Positions 8,247 to 19,910 of a stretch of DNA of 20,736 nucleotides are shown here, one piece after another. Position numbers and translations under genes: made by a program. Origin of the DNA: Haplosporangium gracile (Eukaryota; Mortierellomycota; Mortierellomycetes; Mortierellales; Mortierellaceae); NCBI GenBank assembly GCA_015499985.1, contig JAAAUF010000750.1:1-20736 (forward strand). The letters are read 5' to 3'. The notes under the pieces were generated by a model. That model saw only the letters and a program-made list of their open reading frames with translations, made no database searches and was not told the origin of the DNA. The stretch's first letter is position 1; each line of letters opens with the position of its first letter.

Positions 8247-8254
8247 CTTTTATA
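8247..8254 (-). promoter_or_regulatory. TATA box of the U2 snRNA gene
   Basis: On the minus strand TATAAAAG lies 29-36 bp upstream of the estimated U2 5' end. That is the expected distance for a TATA-directed snRNA start. No other proximal element could be assigned. Confidence 0.65.
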
Positions 8255-9105
8255 CTCCAATAAGGACTGTTTGTGCGCAAGAAATATTCTTGTCAGAACT
8301 GAGAGTTAAACGATAGATTACTTTTATGGGGAGTTAATTTTGATAGTTCGATATCTGATTAGAATTGAAAACGCAGTCTCAATGGTGTTAGACAAGGAAG
8401 AGGGAGGCGGCGACTGTGTCCAGGGGGCACGGTCATTCAGGTGCGCCTCTTGGACCGCGAAATAGACTTCAGGCACCGCTGAATCCTCAAAAGCTTAGTG
8501 CTAGGAGGGCAAAACAATGAGGGTGGGCTAAAACAGACGTCATCGTATCACTCACCAGATCTTCCGTCTTTCCTTCTCAGCTAAGCCGTAGCCCTCTTAG
8601 ACAAGGATGTCACGCCCCCCATCCTCCGTGCGAACAAAGCAAGCAAAAGTCGACCTTTTTTTGACATGATCCTTTTCGTTATCACGGATATGTGTGACAA
8701 CAGACACCGTTCATCCTTTTTACTTCCTCCTCCTCCTTACTTTTTCCCCTTTCGTCACTCTCTACTTTCATTTCATTTCTTTTCTCTCTATTTCTCTCCG
8801 TTCTTCCCTCTCACCTTTTCAACACAAAATTCAAATCTCCCCTCTCTTTCTTCCTCATCTCTTCCTTTACGCTGGCAACCTCATCTCAAATACAATCAGC
8901 GCGAGGTAAAAAGACAATACATATGCACGTCATTCAAAGTCCCTGGTCGACCGACACGAATTCAATTCTCATTCGTCTTAAGACTTTGACATTCACAAAT
9001 ACACGTACACCCCTTGTACTCACACTTTCCCTTTGTTTGCATCTACATAGACCACTGCGACGTTCTCTGCTCAACAAATACCCCAAGAAAAAAATATTGT
9101 AAGCC
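8255..9105. other. divergent intergenic region between U2 and SLA2
   Basis: This 850-bp stretch must hold the upstream elements of U2 (minus) and the promoter and leader of SLA2 (plus). A long pyrimidine-rich tract covers about 8700-8880 and leads toward the SLA2 start codon. No TATA was identified for SLA2, and no coding exon or RNA gene was recognised. Confidence 0.5.
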
Positions 9106-12100
9106 ATGACGATGACCCGCCCACTGAACAGGGACAGGGCCGATGCTGATCTGCAGTTGCATATCAAGAAGGCCACCAGCCCCGACGAGACTGCTCCCAA
9201 ACAAAAGCATGTTCGAGGTATGTAGAGAAGGAGGTGTTCGTTGCTTGACATGTTTTTGTCGTTGTTCTGTCTTGATTTTTCAGGAGTAAAGAAGCAAAAA
9301 ACTGGATTGCAAATGTGTCGTTCTGGAGACGCCCAATTATGCTGGGCTGTGGAGGTAGAAAAGAAGGAGGGCTATTGCGTTTGCGGTCAAGGAGTGAGCA
9401 AAGCACTCACACATACTACTTGTCGACTTAAATAACATAGCATGCATTGTGTATACATGGGACTATCGCTCGTCATCGGCGCTGTGGCAAGGATTCCGGA
9501 CTCAACCCATGCTGGGCGATGAGGTGCAGACCTTCAAGGCCTTGATCTCTGTCCACAAGATCATCCGAGAGGGACACCCTTCAGTAAGTGAATCATTTTT
9601 CACCTGGAATAAGAACAACGATAATATCTGAAAGCAGCAGCGTCATTTGTTTATGAACCGGCGCATATTAAATCTCCTTTATGAATTGATGCTTTCTCTT
9701 AGGCGCTGAAGGATGCGCAGAAGGAGACGGATTGGCTGGATCAATGCGCTCGCTCGACTCATCAATTCGACAGTCGAGGTGAGTCCTTTTTTGTCTTTCC
9801 CTTTGACTCTTTCATTTCATTTATGCACTCATCAAAAATGACCTAACGTCATTTTTCTCTTTCTAGGCTATGCAACACTGATTCGGGCATATGTCGACTT
9901 TTTGCACTCCAAGCTTCGGTACCACAGCAACCATCCCGAGTTCAACGGAACCTTTGATTACAACGAGTACATCTCACTCAAAGGCATCGACGATCCTAAC
10001 GAAGGGTACGTATATCTTGCTATCATAAGCTGGTACGAGGAGAAAGACAGAGGTAGAGTTGCGCTTGGATGTTCAAAATCTCACAAACCTATTGTACTTT
10101 CGACATAGATACGAGACAATTAGCGACTTAATGAATTTGCAGGATCAAATCGACCAGTTTCAAAAGCTCATTTTTGCCAACTTCCGTCCTTCTTCCGACA
10201 ACGAGTGTCGAATCGCAGCATTGGTGCCATTGGTTCAGGAATCTTACGCGATCTACCAGTTTGCAACCAGCATGCTGCGCGCTATGCACAGACGTACGTT
10301 TACCTTTCTCCATTGCAATCACAGCATCCATTCAACGGCCACTCCTTATTTCTTGTAAAATACTAGTTGCACTGTACTGACTGCTATCAAACACCCTTGT
10401 TTTGACCAAATAGGCACAAATGATTCGGAGGGATTAGTGTTGCTGCGACAACGGTACAATGCTCAGCACTATGCACTGATCAAATTCTACTATGAGTGCT
10501 CCAACCTAAAATACTTAACCAGCCTGATCAGCGTACCCAAGCTGCCCCAGGACCCTCCCAGTCTCATTGGAGGCGACTCTCCTCCTATGCTCCCCACTCG
10601 CCAACCAGCCACCCCTCGCCAGCAGAAGCCTGTCCGGGAAACACCTCCACAGTCACCTGGCCCCGATTGGGCAGAGCAGCAGCGAGAAATTGCAAGGAAG
10701 CAGCGCGAATACGAGCTGGAGCAGCAGAGACTGCTGCAGCAACGGGAGCTCGAGCAACAGCAGCAGCAGATGGAGGCGTTAAAGTTGCAGCAGGAGTTTG
10801 ATGAGCAAAAGAGGCTCCAGATGGAGCGGGAGCGGTTACAGCGCGAGCAGTTGGCGAGAGAGCAGATGCAGCGTCATGCTGAGGGGCGGTTGGCTGAATT
10901 AGAAAGAGATGTCCTGGCCCTCCGAGGACAGTATGAGCGTGACCAGATGCTCATTGATCAATACGACAGGGTATGTTTACGGCTTTGTTGGCACTTGTTC
11001 GCTTCTTCCTACAAGGCTCGCAAACAGGGGCTGCATTGCTTACTTTGTTTTTGTTATTTTGTTTTCTATAAAAGAGGGTCAAGGGACTGGAACAAGAGAT
11101 GCAGTTGGTCAACATGAATGCGCATCAGCAGCTCGCCTCCAAGGACGAGATGATCCGAAGCATCCAAGGTATCAATACTGGCTCATGCTGTACTTTGACA
11201 CATCGCTACGGCACGCACTAAGGACCTATACTAATCTTCATGTACATACTCTCTGGAATTTTAGATCAAATCAACATTTGGAAGTCCAAGTACGAGGCAT
11301 TGGCAAAGTTGTACTCACAACTGCGCCAAGAGCACCTGGACCTTCTTGGCAAGTTCAAAACCGTCCAGCTCAAGGCCAACTCTGCGCAGGAGGCGGTCGA
11401 CAAGATGGAGAAAATGCAGAAGGAGATCAAGGACAAGAACTTGCAGATGGCAGATATGGTCCGCGAGCGCGACCGTGCCAAGAATGAGCTGTTGAGATGG
11501 CAAAACACCCAGAATGACGAAATTGCTCGTCTGAAGCGCGATTTGGAGACGGCTAATGGACGCGTCGAGGATTTGGGCCGGTCCAAGAGTTCTGAGGTCG
11601 GGTCTATGGTCGCCAAGTTCAATAAGGAGAAGCAGGACCTTGAGGATCTTGCCAAAGTAGGTTTTTGCTTTCATTATGTTCTGAAGAAAGAACACATTCT
11701 CAATTACATGCGTACTAATTGTATGCTCCTGTGTCGAATGCTTGATTAGCGTCGACAACGCGAGATTGATTCGTTGATGCGCCAGGTGGAGGACCAGAAG
11801 GCCGAGATTGAGCGTATGCAAATTGAAAATGAGGAGGAGAAGGCTGTCCTCGAGAGCGGTCTTGACGAGACACTGCTCGAACTGGCGACCTTGCGCGACG
11901 GCCAAGGCGAGAAGTCTGCTGTGTTGCAAGAGCGTCTTGACCAGATGATGAGTTCCCACAAGCGCAAGATGCAGCAGATCCTTGGTGAGCTGGCAACTCT
12001 TTGCCACTGAGCTCGTTTGTTGTTACAGCATTGGCTACTTTCGGCTTTTCTCTCAGCGGCTCACTGACATTTTTTTCATGCTTACTATTCTTGATCTACC

Positions 12101-13339
12101 GTCATTGTAGACTCGATCTTGGAGACGTGTATTAGCAAAGTGGAAGAGAGCATCTACGACCTGGAATCGCCGACGCAGCTCGGGAACCAGAACGCGACAC
12201 CCGAGTTCACACTGTCGATGATCGAGAAGGCTCACACCGCATCCACAGAATTCGAACTGGCCTTGCTCCAGTACCTCCGCCCCTCGAGCGAAGTCAATCA
12301 AGTCGAAGCTATCCGTGCAGCTTTGAACCTCTCCCAGACGCTTGCTGATGTTTTGGGCAACGCCAAGGGAATTACCAGGTTGGCCAAAAAGGATGAAGAT
12401 GCGGAGGAGATTATCCGATATGCAAAGTCATCTGCTGTAGCGACACAGGAGTTCTTCACGAATGTGACGTCTTCTCGGATTGGAGGCTTATCGCCTGAGG
12501 GCAGTATTCGGACGATTGAAAAATCGAACGAGTCGGTCCAGGCGACGATGGAGCGACTGGCGAAATCTGCAGAGAATTTGATCCCCAAGAACAACCAGTT
12601 GGATCCTTCGAAGCTGGATTTGGGAGATATGGTGGAGATGGAGATGGGCAATGCGGCGAGGACGATTGAAGAAGCGACGGCGCGTCTACAGGCACTGATG
12701 GCGAAACCCAAGAACGATGGTCTGTCAGCGGTCGAGTTGCAGGTGAACGCGTCGATTCTCGAGAGTGCGATGGCGATGATGCAGGCGATTGGACATTTGA
12801 TCAAGTGTGCGACTATTTCTCAACAGGAAGTCGTTGCTCAGGGTCGAGGCTCCTCGACGAATGCGGCGTTCTACAAGAAGAACAATCGGTGGACCGAGGG
12901 TCTGATATCTGCGGCCAAGGCCGTTGCGGTCGCGACGACGTTGCTAGTCGAGACTGCGGATGGAGTGATTTCAAAGACACACTCGATGGAGCAATTGTTG
13001 GTGGCTTCGAACGAGGTTGCGGCGGCTACTGCACAACTGGTGGCGGCATCGAGGGTCAAGGCTAACTTTATGTCCAAGGCACAGGATAATCTGGAGCGGG
13101 CGTCCAAGGCGGTGACGGAGGCATCGAAGGCGCTTGTGAGGGCTGTGAAGGCGATCATGGAGCGTGAGATGAAGGATCGCGAGAATGCCGTGGATTATCA
13201 GAATATGAATGCGCACGAGTTCAAGATCAAGGAGATGGGACAGCAGGTCGAGATCTTGAAGTTGGAGAAGGAGTTGACGCTTGCCCGGAGGGTCCTTGGC
13301 GAGATGCGTAAGGTTTCTTACCACCAGGGCGACGACTAG
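9106..13339 (+). CDS. SLA2: Sla2/End4 (Hip1R-type) endocytic adaptor
   Basis: Ten exons join in frame: 9106-9217, 9441-9583, 9703-9778, 9867-10005, 10109-10293, 10414-10970, 11075-11168, 11265-11656, 11750-11984 and 12111-13339. They encode 1053 aa, close to other Sla2/Hip1R proteins. All nine introns are GT-AG and 88-223 nt long. An ANTH domain occupies residues about 15-265 (DADLQLHIKKATSPDETAPK, VYTWDYRS, DEVQTFKALISVHKIIREGHP), the phosphoinositide-binding module. A proline-rich linker follows at about 266-300, then a Gln/Glu-rich coiled coil at about 300-650, which in the family carries dimerisation and clathrin light-chain contacts. The C-terminal talin-like I/LWEQ (THATCH) domain at about 815-1010 binds F-actin. 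Known role: coupling the plasma membrane and clathrin coat to actin at endocytic patches. The start at 9106 leaves a short lead before the ANTH domain; a second in-frame ATG lies two codons later. The identification is firm, and exon borders are supported by phase and homology. Confidence 0.95.
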
Positions 13340-13465
13340 TATTTTCTTTCTCTTTTCGAATATACGTTCTTTGTCCTTTATGCGCGATTGACAAGGTACT
13401 TCTTTAATTTTGTTTTGTGAGCTGCGTATGTGTAACAAAGATGGTGCAAAAGAAGAAAAAATAGT
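13340..13465. other. 126-bp convergent spacer, SLA2 / EF-hand gene
   Basis: The stop codons of SLA2 (plus) and the EF-hand gene (minus) face each other across 126 bp. No AATAAA was found on either strand, so the 3' UTRs probably overlap or use variant signals. Confidence 0.6.
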
Positions 13466-14341
13466 TTAGAGAACGTATTCGCCACGATGCTTTTGCTCGC
13501 TCTTGTGGACGATTTTGAGGAACTCTTCGAGGGTGATTCTTCCATCGCCCGAGACATCTCCCTCTGTAATGATCTCGTCTACGTCGGCCTATGTTGAATG
13601 ATATTGAGTTGTTTGTGTGTTAGTGTTGAGCCAAGAGTATGTATGGGTATGCATACATTTAGCGCTAGAGTACTTTTCGATTTTGTGGTCGACATTTTTG
13701 TATGTGTTTGTGCAGCTGGACACAGAAGCGAAAATAACAGACGGCTCATCATTCGGTCATTGTTTTAACTCTCTTTTCTCCCTGTATATCGTTTATCCAG
13801 CTGCAACACTTTTCCCATGCTAACCCTCTCATCCTCTCTGTCCACCATTTCTCTTTCTACAAAAACACCCACTTTCCTCAAGAAAAAGCTTGCACACAGT
13901 CTAAGTTACCTCAGAGAGGACATTAGGTCCTAAGAACGACTCCAGAGCAACTTTCAACTCCTGAGTAGAGACATGTCCCGACCCATCGCGGTTGATGGAC
14001 TTGAAAGCACGACGGTAAGGTTCTTCGGGGTCCTTTGTTTCATCGTCATTGTAGCGCGAGACGAGGGTCGTGAACTCTTCGAGCGACAAGGGGTGGGAGG
14101 GGATCCTGATTGTTGCCTTCAGCTCTTCATCTCCCAGCGTCTATTTGTATGTATGGGGTGTGAAAAGAAGAGGTTAGATCTTTCTGTCAGAGAAAGGTAG
14201 AAGGAACGAAGAGGAAGAGGAGAGTGAGGAGGGACTTGCGTTGAGAAATTGCTGGAACGCTTGGGGTTCGATTCTTCCAGTGTTTTGGGGGTCGAAGAGA
14301 GCAAAGGCCTGCTTGATTTCTTCGGGGCGGATATCAGACAT
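13466..14341 (-). CDS. EF-hand calcium-binding protein, calmodulin/myosin light-chain superfamily
   Basis: Three exons on the minus strand (14341-14240, 14140-13910, 13588-13466) join in phase 0 to encode 151 aa, calmodulin length. There are four EF-hand units. EF1 (loop DPQNTGRIEPQA) lacks the final acidic residue and EF2 is degenerate. EF3 (NRDGSGHVSTQE) has Asn at position 1. EF4 (DVSGDGRITLEE, in the last exon) is fully canonical. Probably one or two sites bind calcium. Degenerate N-terminal hands with a C-terminal competent lobe are typical of myosin light chains and calmodulin-like proteins, so a light chain for a myosin IQ motif is plausible but not proven; centrin is less likely. The first intron (14239-14141) begins GCAAGT and ends TAG. 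The second (13909-13589, 321 nt) is GT-AG. The gene converges on SLA2. Confidence 0.88.
14141..14239 (-). other. GC-AG intron in the EF-hand gene
   Basis: The donor reads AAC|GCAAGT and the acceptor ATAG|ACG. Using this GC donor keeps the downstream exon in frame (TLGDEELKAT). The adjacent GT four bases later would shift the frame into an early stop. GC-AG introns are a known minority class recognised by the major spliceosome. Confidence 0.75.
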
Positions 14342-15966
14342 TTTTGCTTGTTGTAGTGTTGTTGTTGGCTGTTGCGCTTAGAGTTGTGGTCTTGGTTGGT
14401 TGGTAGGTTGGAGGTTGTTGCTGTGTAAGAGGCGGAGTAAAGTAGAGAGGAGTGGAGTGGAAAGCGACAAAGAACAAAAGTTAGTGAGAATACGCCCAAG
14501 GTCAGACGGGGAGTAGGAACAGTCACTTTTTTTTTTTAGCTTGTGACCACCACCCAGCTCTATGCGCTTGGATGTCCCTCCCTCTGTCCCTCTGCCCGTC
14601 TCCCCCCCCCCCCATGCGTATCTCCACGGGTGTTTGAACCAATGGATGAAAATCGCTTCTTTTTCACCTTTAATAACGAGCCCCCCTCTCTTACACACCC
14701 GCTAGGAAACGATGTAATCTTATTGTTCTGTGCAGGGTCTTTCAACGCGTGAACCTTCTCTTGCTTTCTTACCCCGCTTTGCCATTTTTGATCACACTCG
14801 AAACAAAAAAATAAATGCTTCCTCCGACAACTCATTGACTCATCGTGTGAGAAAGCAGCTTTCAAACAACTAAAGAGCCCCTGGTTCCTTCCCTTGTCCA
14901 GCATTTAAATGCAAATGATAAATGGTTTAAATTTCAAACAAGTGGGGGTGACAAATTATAATTCAGTAGGTGATAATTGCAATAAGTCCGTGGGTAAAAG
15001 GTAAAAAGTGACAAAGGCACCCCTGTGAGTGTGCATCTTTCGTTCGAGGAGAACAGCCACTCATTATTCTTCATAATAACAACGAGTTGTGACAAGGCTG
15101 TGTACTTTCGTATGCCGCGCCATAGAACGATTGATTGTATAAATGGGTAAAATGAAGAAGTGCTGTTGTCCAATGGATGGATGACAACCAACCGGGGACA
15201 CCATGTTTAAACAGGGATGACATCACGTGCACTGATCCGCAACCCTTTTCTTTTTTATTCCCGCCCACCGATAAAACTTTATTTTTTTGTGTGCCTGGGA
15301 CCTTGATGGTTCCTCTGATCAAGGGATTTATCAGTAATGAATGATCAGTGGTGATCCTTGGAGCATTTGGAAAGCAAGAGGAACAGGAGACATGAAGAGT
15401 AGACCAAATGTTGCATGGAAAAATGAGCAGTCGAAGGGAAAGGTTCAAGGGTCATTGCAATAATTGATCTCTTTTTAACCATTCACCCACAGACACAAAC
15501 GATTGAATTGAACACAAAGAAAGAATATGGAGAAGGGGGACAGGGGGAACCTATTTTTGAAATAGAATAGAATAGCCACCAGCGATGAACGGGATAAAAT
15601 AGTGTTCATCTTTTTTGTACTCAGCTTGCCCTTTTACTTTTTCTTTATCTCTTTCTTTCTTTCTGTTTGTTTCTTTCTTCTTTCTCCTTTCTGTCTTTCC
15701 TTTTCGTTTCTTCACAAAAGAAGACAGAAGAAGCAGCTCCATGACCCCTTTCCCTACCCTGATTCTCCCTTCCACCCCCTCCCTCTAGATTGCTCCTTCT
15801 ATCGCTCTCTCACACTTCCTCCCTTCTTCACTTCGCACCTTCACACCTTCACGCCATCTTCACGCTCCACTCTTCTTTTTGCGCTCATCGTCCCTTCCTT
15901 TAAACCCTTGCACACACACACACCTCCTCTCGTTTCAGTTAAGCTCTCGGAGCGAACTTTCTCATC
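14342..15966. other. 1.6-kb intergenic region, two divergent promoters
   Basis: The region separates the EF-hand gene (minus) from the apyrase gene (plus), which are transcribed away from each other. It contains a T run at about 14527-14536 and a run of 12 C at 14602-14613. A long CT-rich tract follows at about 15620-15900, with a (CA)n run at about 15911-15923 just upstream of the apyrase ATG. Scattered open frames have no recognisable domain and mostly reflect low-complexity sequence. I recognised no tRNA, snRNA or TATA box with the right spacing. The stretch 14740-15550 looks featureless by eye. Confidence 0.5.
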
Positions 15967-18900
15967 ATGTCGACATCCCTTCCAATACCGCACTCAGAGG
16001 AATGGATAAAGAACCGCCAGTTCGGGATTGTGATCGACGCCGGCTCATCAGGATCGAGATTACACATCTACTCGTGGATCAACCGCAACCACATCCTTCG
16101 GACAGCACCGCATAGCCAGATCGCGGGGGTCTTGCCGACCATCGAGCCGGGGGTTGAATCGGATTCTGTTCACGCTGGCGAATGGACTAAACGCACCGAG
16201 CCAGGTAATTTTTTCATCAGGAGGGCACACACATCCAACGAGAGAAAGACTGAGAAGGAAAGATGGGCGATGTTGTTGGGCGAAAGAGAGGCCTGGGAGT
16301 TGATGTAGTGGGGCGATGGAAAAATTTGAACACTGCCGACTGTCAAAGTTCAGTCAGTCGGTACAGAGAAAGGGGTAATAAAAAAAATAAGGATAAAAGG
16401 AAACAAAAGGGACAAACAAACAGGGACAAAGGGGCACATACCAAAGGACATTCATTGAAAGTAAAAAGTACACAGTTTGTCCCCTTTGAATGTATAATAA
16501 CTGACCAGTTCGTTGATGTATTCCGTTTCTAACCTACTCTTCCTGCTTTCTCGTACTTGTTCATGAAAAAAAACAAAGGCATCGCGGACTTCAAGGACAG
16601 GCCAGACGACGTGGGCGAGCACCTGGAACCGCTTCTCGACCACGCCCTCACCATCATCCCCGAATCAGAAATCGCACGCACACCCATCTACGTCCTTGCC
16701 ACTGCCGGTCTGCGTCTTGTCCAGGACGATATCCGGGAACAGATCCTCAGAAACTCTTGCAATTACATCCGGGACAACTACAACTTCCGCATTGGCGATT
16801 GCAAGTCTCATATCAAGAACATTTCGGGCGAGGAGGAAGGCATCTATGGATGGGTGGCTATCAACTATCTTATGGGTGGGTTCGATAACGGCGGAGTCAA
16901 GATGATCAAGCCAGAGGTGCTCGAGTCTGAATCGCACGACTCGGACGACCAAGGGTCGGTCCCCACCGTCGACTCTCATGGATCGTCAGAAACCTCTTCT
17001 AGTAACCAATCGGACGGCGCCAACAAAGAGGGTGACAACTTTTCACATCGCCATACACTGGGGTTTCTGGACATGGGAGGCGCCAGTACACAGATCGCCT
17101 TTGAACCCTCACCAGAGGCATCACGGGCGCACGCCAACGATCTGATGGCGGTTCATCTAAGGACACTCGACGGCCATACGCTGGAATACAACGTCTTTGT
17201 TACCACCTTCCTTGGCTATGGATCGAACCAGGCTCGGCGGCGTTATGTCAAAGATTACCTGCTGGCAACCAACAAGGAGCTGCTGGGGGAGGACAAGCCC
17301 GGTGTCCAGATCACGATCGAGGACCCGTGTCTGCCCAAGAACCTGCATTTGAGCGAGACGCATACGCTGCCCCATGTGCCGTTGAAGGGCTCGGGATCTT
17401 TCAAGGAGTGTCTCAAGAAGGTTGAAGTGCTGTTGAACAAGGACAAGGAGTGCCATGACGAGCCCTGTCTCTTCAACGGAGTCCATACGCCGCCCATTGA
17501 TTTCAACATCAACACGTTTATTGGTGTATCGGAGTACTGGTACTCTTCACACGATATCCTAGGTCTCGGAGGCGCGTACGACTATGCAGAGTTTGAGCGG
17601 AAATCGGCCGAGTTTTGCAATTCAGAGTGGGACGATATCAAGGACCGACCGGAATTTCAGGACCAGCTTCAGGAGCGGTTAGAGATGCAGTGTTTTAAGT
17701 CTGCATGGCTGTCGAATGTTCTTCATGGCGGGTTTGGCCTGCCCCGGTTCGGCGAGAAGGGTGCCCAGGGGTCTGAGGAGCAGTCGAGTGAGGTCCTGGA
17801 GAAGGCAGAGGAGTCGATCAAGAAGAAGAACTGGAGACCGCCATTTCAAAGCATCAACGCCATTAAGGATATTCAGGTGACGTGGACTTTGGGAGCCATG
17901 CTGTTGATCTCGAGTGGGTCCCTGGATGCTCCTAACCCTCATCTGGGAGGAGAACATCATTCGCCGACGCTCATCTTGCCACCACCCGACCACAAGGCCC
18001 CTCATGAGGATACATACCCGGAACGGATGCTCGACAGCTACAACCATTTCATGCTGCTGGCGATTGTGCTCTTTGGTTTGGCCATCTTTTGGATCTACCG
18101 ATCGAGATCTTCCAAGACTTGGCCTCCAGTCCGGCGGTGGTTGGGTGCTGCTAGCGGTGTTTCTTCCCCTGGAGGGTCTAATAGCGGTGGCGGCGGTGGA
18201 GGAGGGTTGCCCCTCTTTGGCAGGTTCCGTCGGACGAGTGGACCCTTGAGTGCGGACTATAGTGCGTTGGAATCTGGAACATCAGGATCGACAGCGACGT
18301 ACGGGCGCAGCTTTGGATTCAAGGTGTTTTACCTCTCTGTGGTCCACCACACGCGATCGGTCTGGTGGTCGATCACGTCGCGACTCTGGCCAGAGCCTCG
18401 GGGAGGCTTTGACTCGCTGGATGATCCGCCTGGCGAGATGATTGAGGCGATTACAATTGCTGGGTATGATGGCAACTCGAATACTACCAACACTATGCCT
18501 ATGGGAGGTATGACGAGTCATCACGGTGGCACCCCCGCGGGAAGCTTTGGTACTTCTGGATTGAACACCATCCCTGAAGGAAGTGCTGGAAGCATTGGTG
18601 GTAACGGAGCGGGAGCAGGACCAGGAGGCATGTTTGATACAAGTTTCCATCGTTCACACTCTTCCCACTCCGCTCAGCGGGGTCCACCCAAAACCAAGCC
18701 TAACTTCTTTCGAATCAACAAGAAGCGGTTCTCAGGCGACTCGCAGTCGTTGTTTGGCAACAAGATGGGACCTGGTGGCAGTGGTACTGGACTTGATGGT
18801 TGTGTAGTTAACACGGCGCTCCTTCAAAAGCAGACCAAGAACTCTGTCGAGCTTACGGCACGGACTGCATCGTCGACCAACTTGTCGGGACTCTGGAGCA

Positions 18901-19910
18901 ACAACCACAGCACTTCCTCGATCCCCAACACTCCTGACCAGTCCATAGGCGCTGGGGGTGCATGGAAGCAAGGCTGGGTCCCAGAGGAGGAGGCTGACGA
19001 TGTCCCCATGCCTTCGCTTCTCTCGACATCCCGCAGTTACCACACTGTCATCCATTCATCAGGCCAGAGTCCGCTGCTGACCCCCATGGCACGATACAAG
19101 TTGCAACAACAGGACGGATCTTCGTCCGCTCCCTCGTCGACTCTCAACTTGGGATCGGCTATGTTACAGACCCAGATCCACAACTCTGGGTTTGCGTCTT
19201 CATCAGGTTTTGTGACCTCTGCGGACGAGCGGGAAGAATGGAGTGCGGATGGTGGCGATGGCGATGATGAAGGGGAAGGGTATATGGCTCGTCGACCTCC
19301 TAGTCATTCAACTACTGGATCCATTGACCATAAGGCGTTTCAACAGTACCAGCAACAGCAGCAGCAGCAGCAGCAGGTCCAGCACAACCAGCAACAGTAC
19401 TCTAACCAGCCGTTCCGATCCGCTAGCGCCGTCCCCTTCTCGGCTTCTTCATCATCTCCAAGATCTCACCAGAGTAACCACTACCAGCACCAACAACAAC
19501 AACATTCCAGCAGCCCAGCAGTACCCACAATCGGATCTCGATACAAGCAACGGTCCACAGGACTCCTCTCTGGAATCAACTTTGAAACGGGTGGTGGCGC
19601 CATGACATCCATTGACGCCGGCCAAGAATCTGCAGGTGAGACCGGGTACCAGAGCGGATCCTCTACCGGACGCGGACCCAGTTTTAGCAGCGGCCGTGTC
19701 GGTAACGCCTCAGGAGCAGGCATAGCGGCAGGAGTGGTCATGGCGCGGAGCGCCAGTCCGATGATCATGAACTTGCAACAGGCGTCGACCAGCACGAGTT
19801 CGTTGGTGTTGGGACGACATAACGTCTCGGAACAGGATCAGCAGTTGGTTTCGAGGGGGAGCAGTGAGAACCTAAGGCGTGGCAGTATGGGCGCCGTTAT
19901 GTCTCCCTAA
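15967..19910 (+). CDS. YND1: Golgi apyrase / nucleoside diphosphatase, Ynd1-type, with long C-terminal tail
   Basis: Exons 15967-16204 and 16579-19910 join through a 374-nt GT-AG intron, which has a TTCTAAC branch-like site near 16530, to encode 1189 aa. The GDA1/CD39 apyrase conserved regions are present in order: ACR1 VIDAGSSGSRLHIY (about 22-35), ACR2 VLATAGLR (about 118-125), ACR3 GEEEGIYGWVAINY (about 163-176) and ACR4 LGFLDMGGASTQIAFEP (about 240-256). A Ser/Asp-rich insert of about 40 residues separates ACR3 from ACR4. One hydrophobic helix at about 570-588 (MLLAIVLFGLAIFWIY) is followed by basic residues. There is no N-terminal signal, as in yeast Ynd1, so the catalytic part should face the Golgi lumen. 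Ynd1 hydrolyses NDPs and NTPs released by glycosylation, which sustains nucleotide-sugar/NMP exchange. About 600 residues lie after the helix, rich in Gly, Ser and Gln, with a Gly run and a 9-Gln run; the Ynd1 tail is far shorter. Confidence 0.93.
19341..19376 (+). repeat. CAG/CAA repeat encoding poly-Gln in the apyrase tail
   Basis: Codons for QQYQ lead into nine consecutive Gln codons (19350-19376, residues about 1004-1012), mostly CAG. More Gln-rich sequence follows to about 19500. It is a length-variable microsatellite candidate inside a disordered cytosolic tail. Confidence 0.85.

Noticed and set aside
11315..12007. 230-codon open frame antisense to SLA2
   Set aside because: It mirrors the codon-biased coiled-coil exons and crosses an SLA2 intron. 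It has no independent signal.
13589..13909. C/D box snoRNA inside the EF-hand gene's second intron
   Set aside because: An ATGATGA C-box-like motif exists near 13745, but no D box (CTGA) with a terminal stem was found at a suitable distance.
14342..15966. tRNA, 5S rRNA or small protein gene in the largest intergenic gap
   Set aside because: No B-box-like GGTTCGA with a matching A box was found, and no conserved RNA motif or convincing protein pattern was seen.
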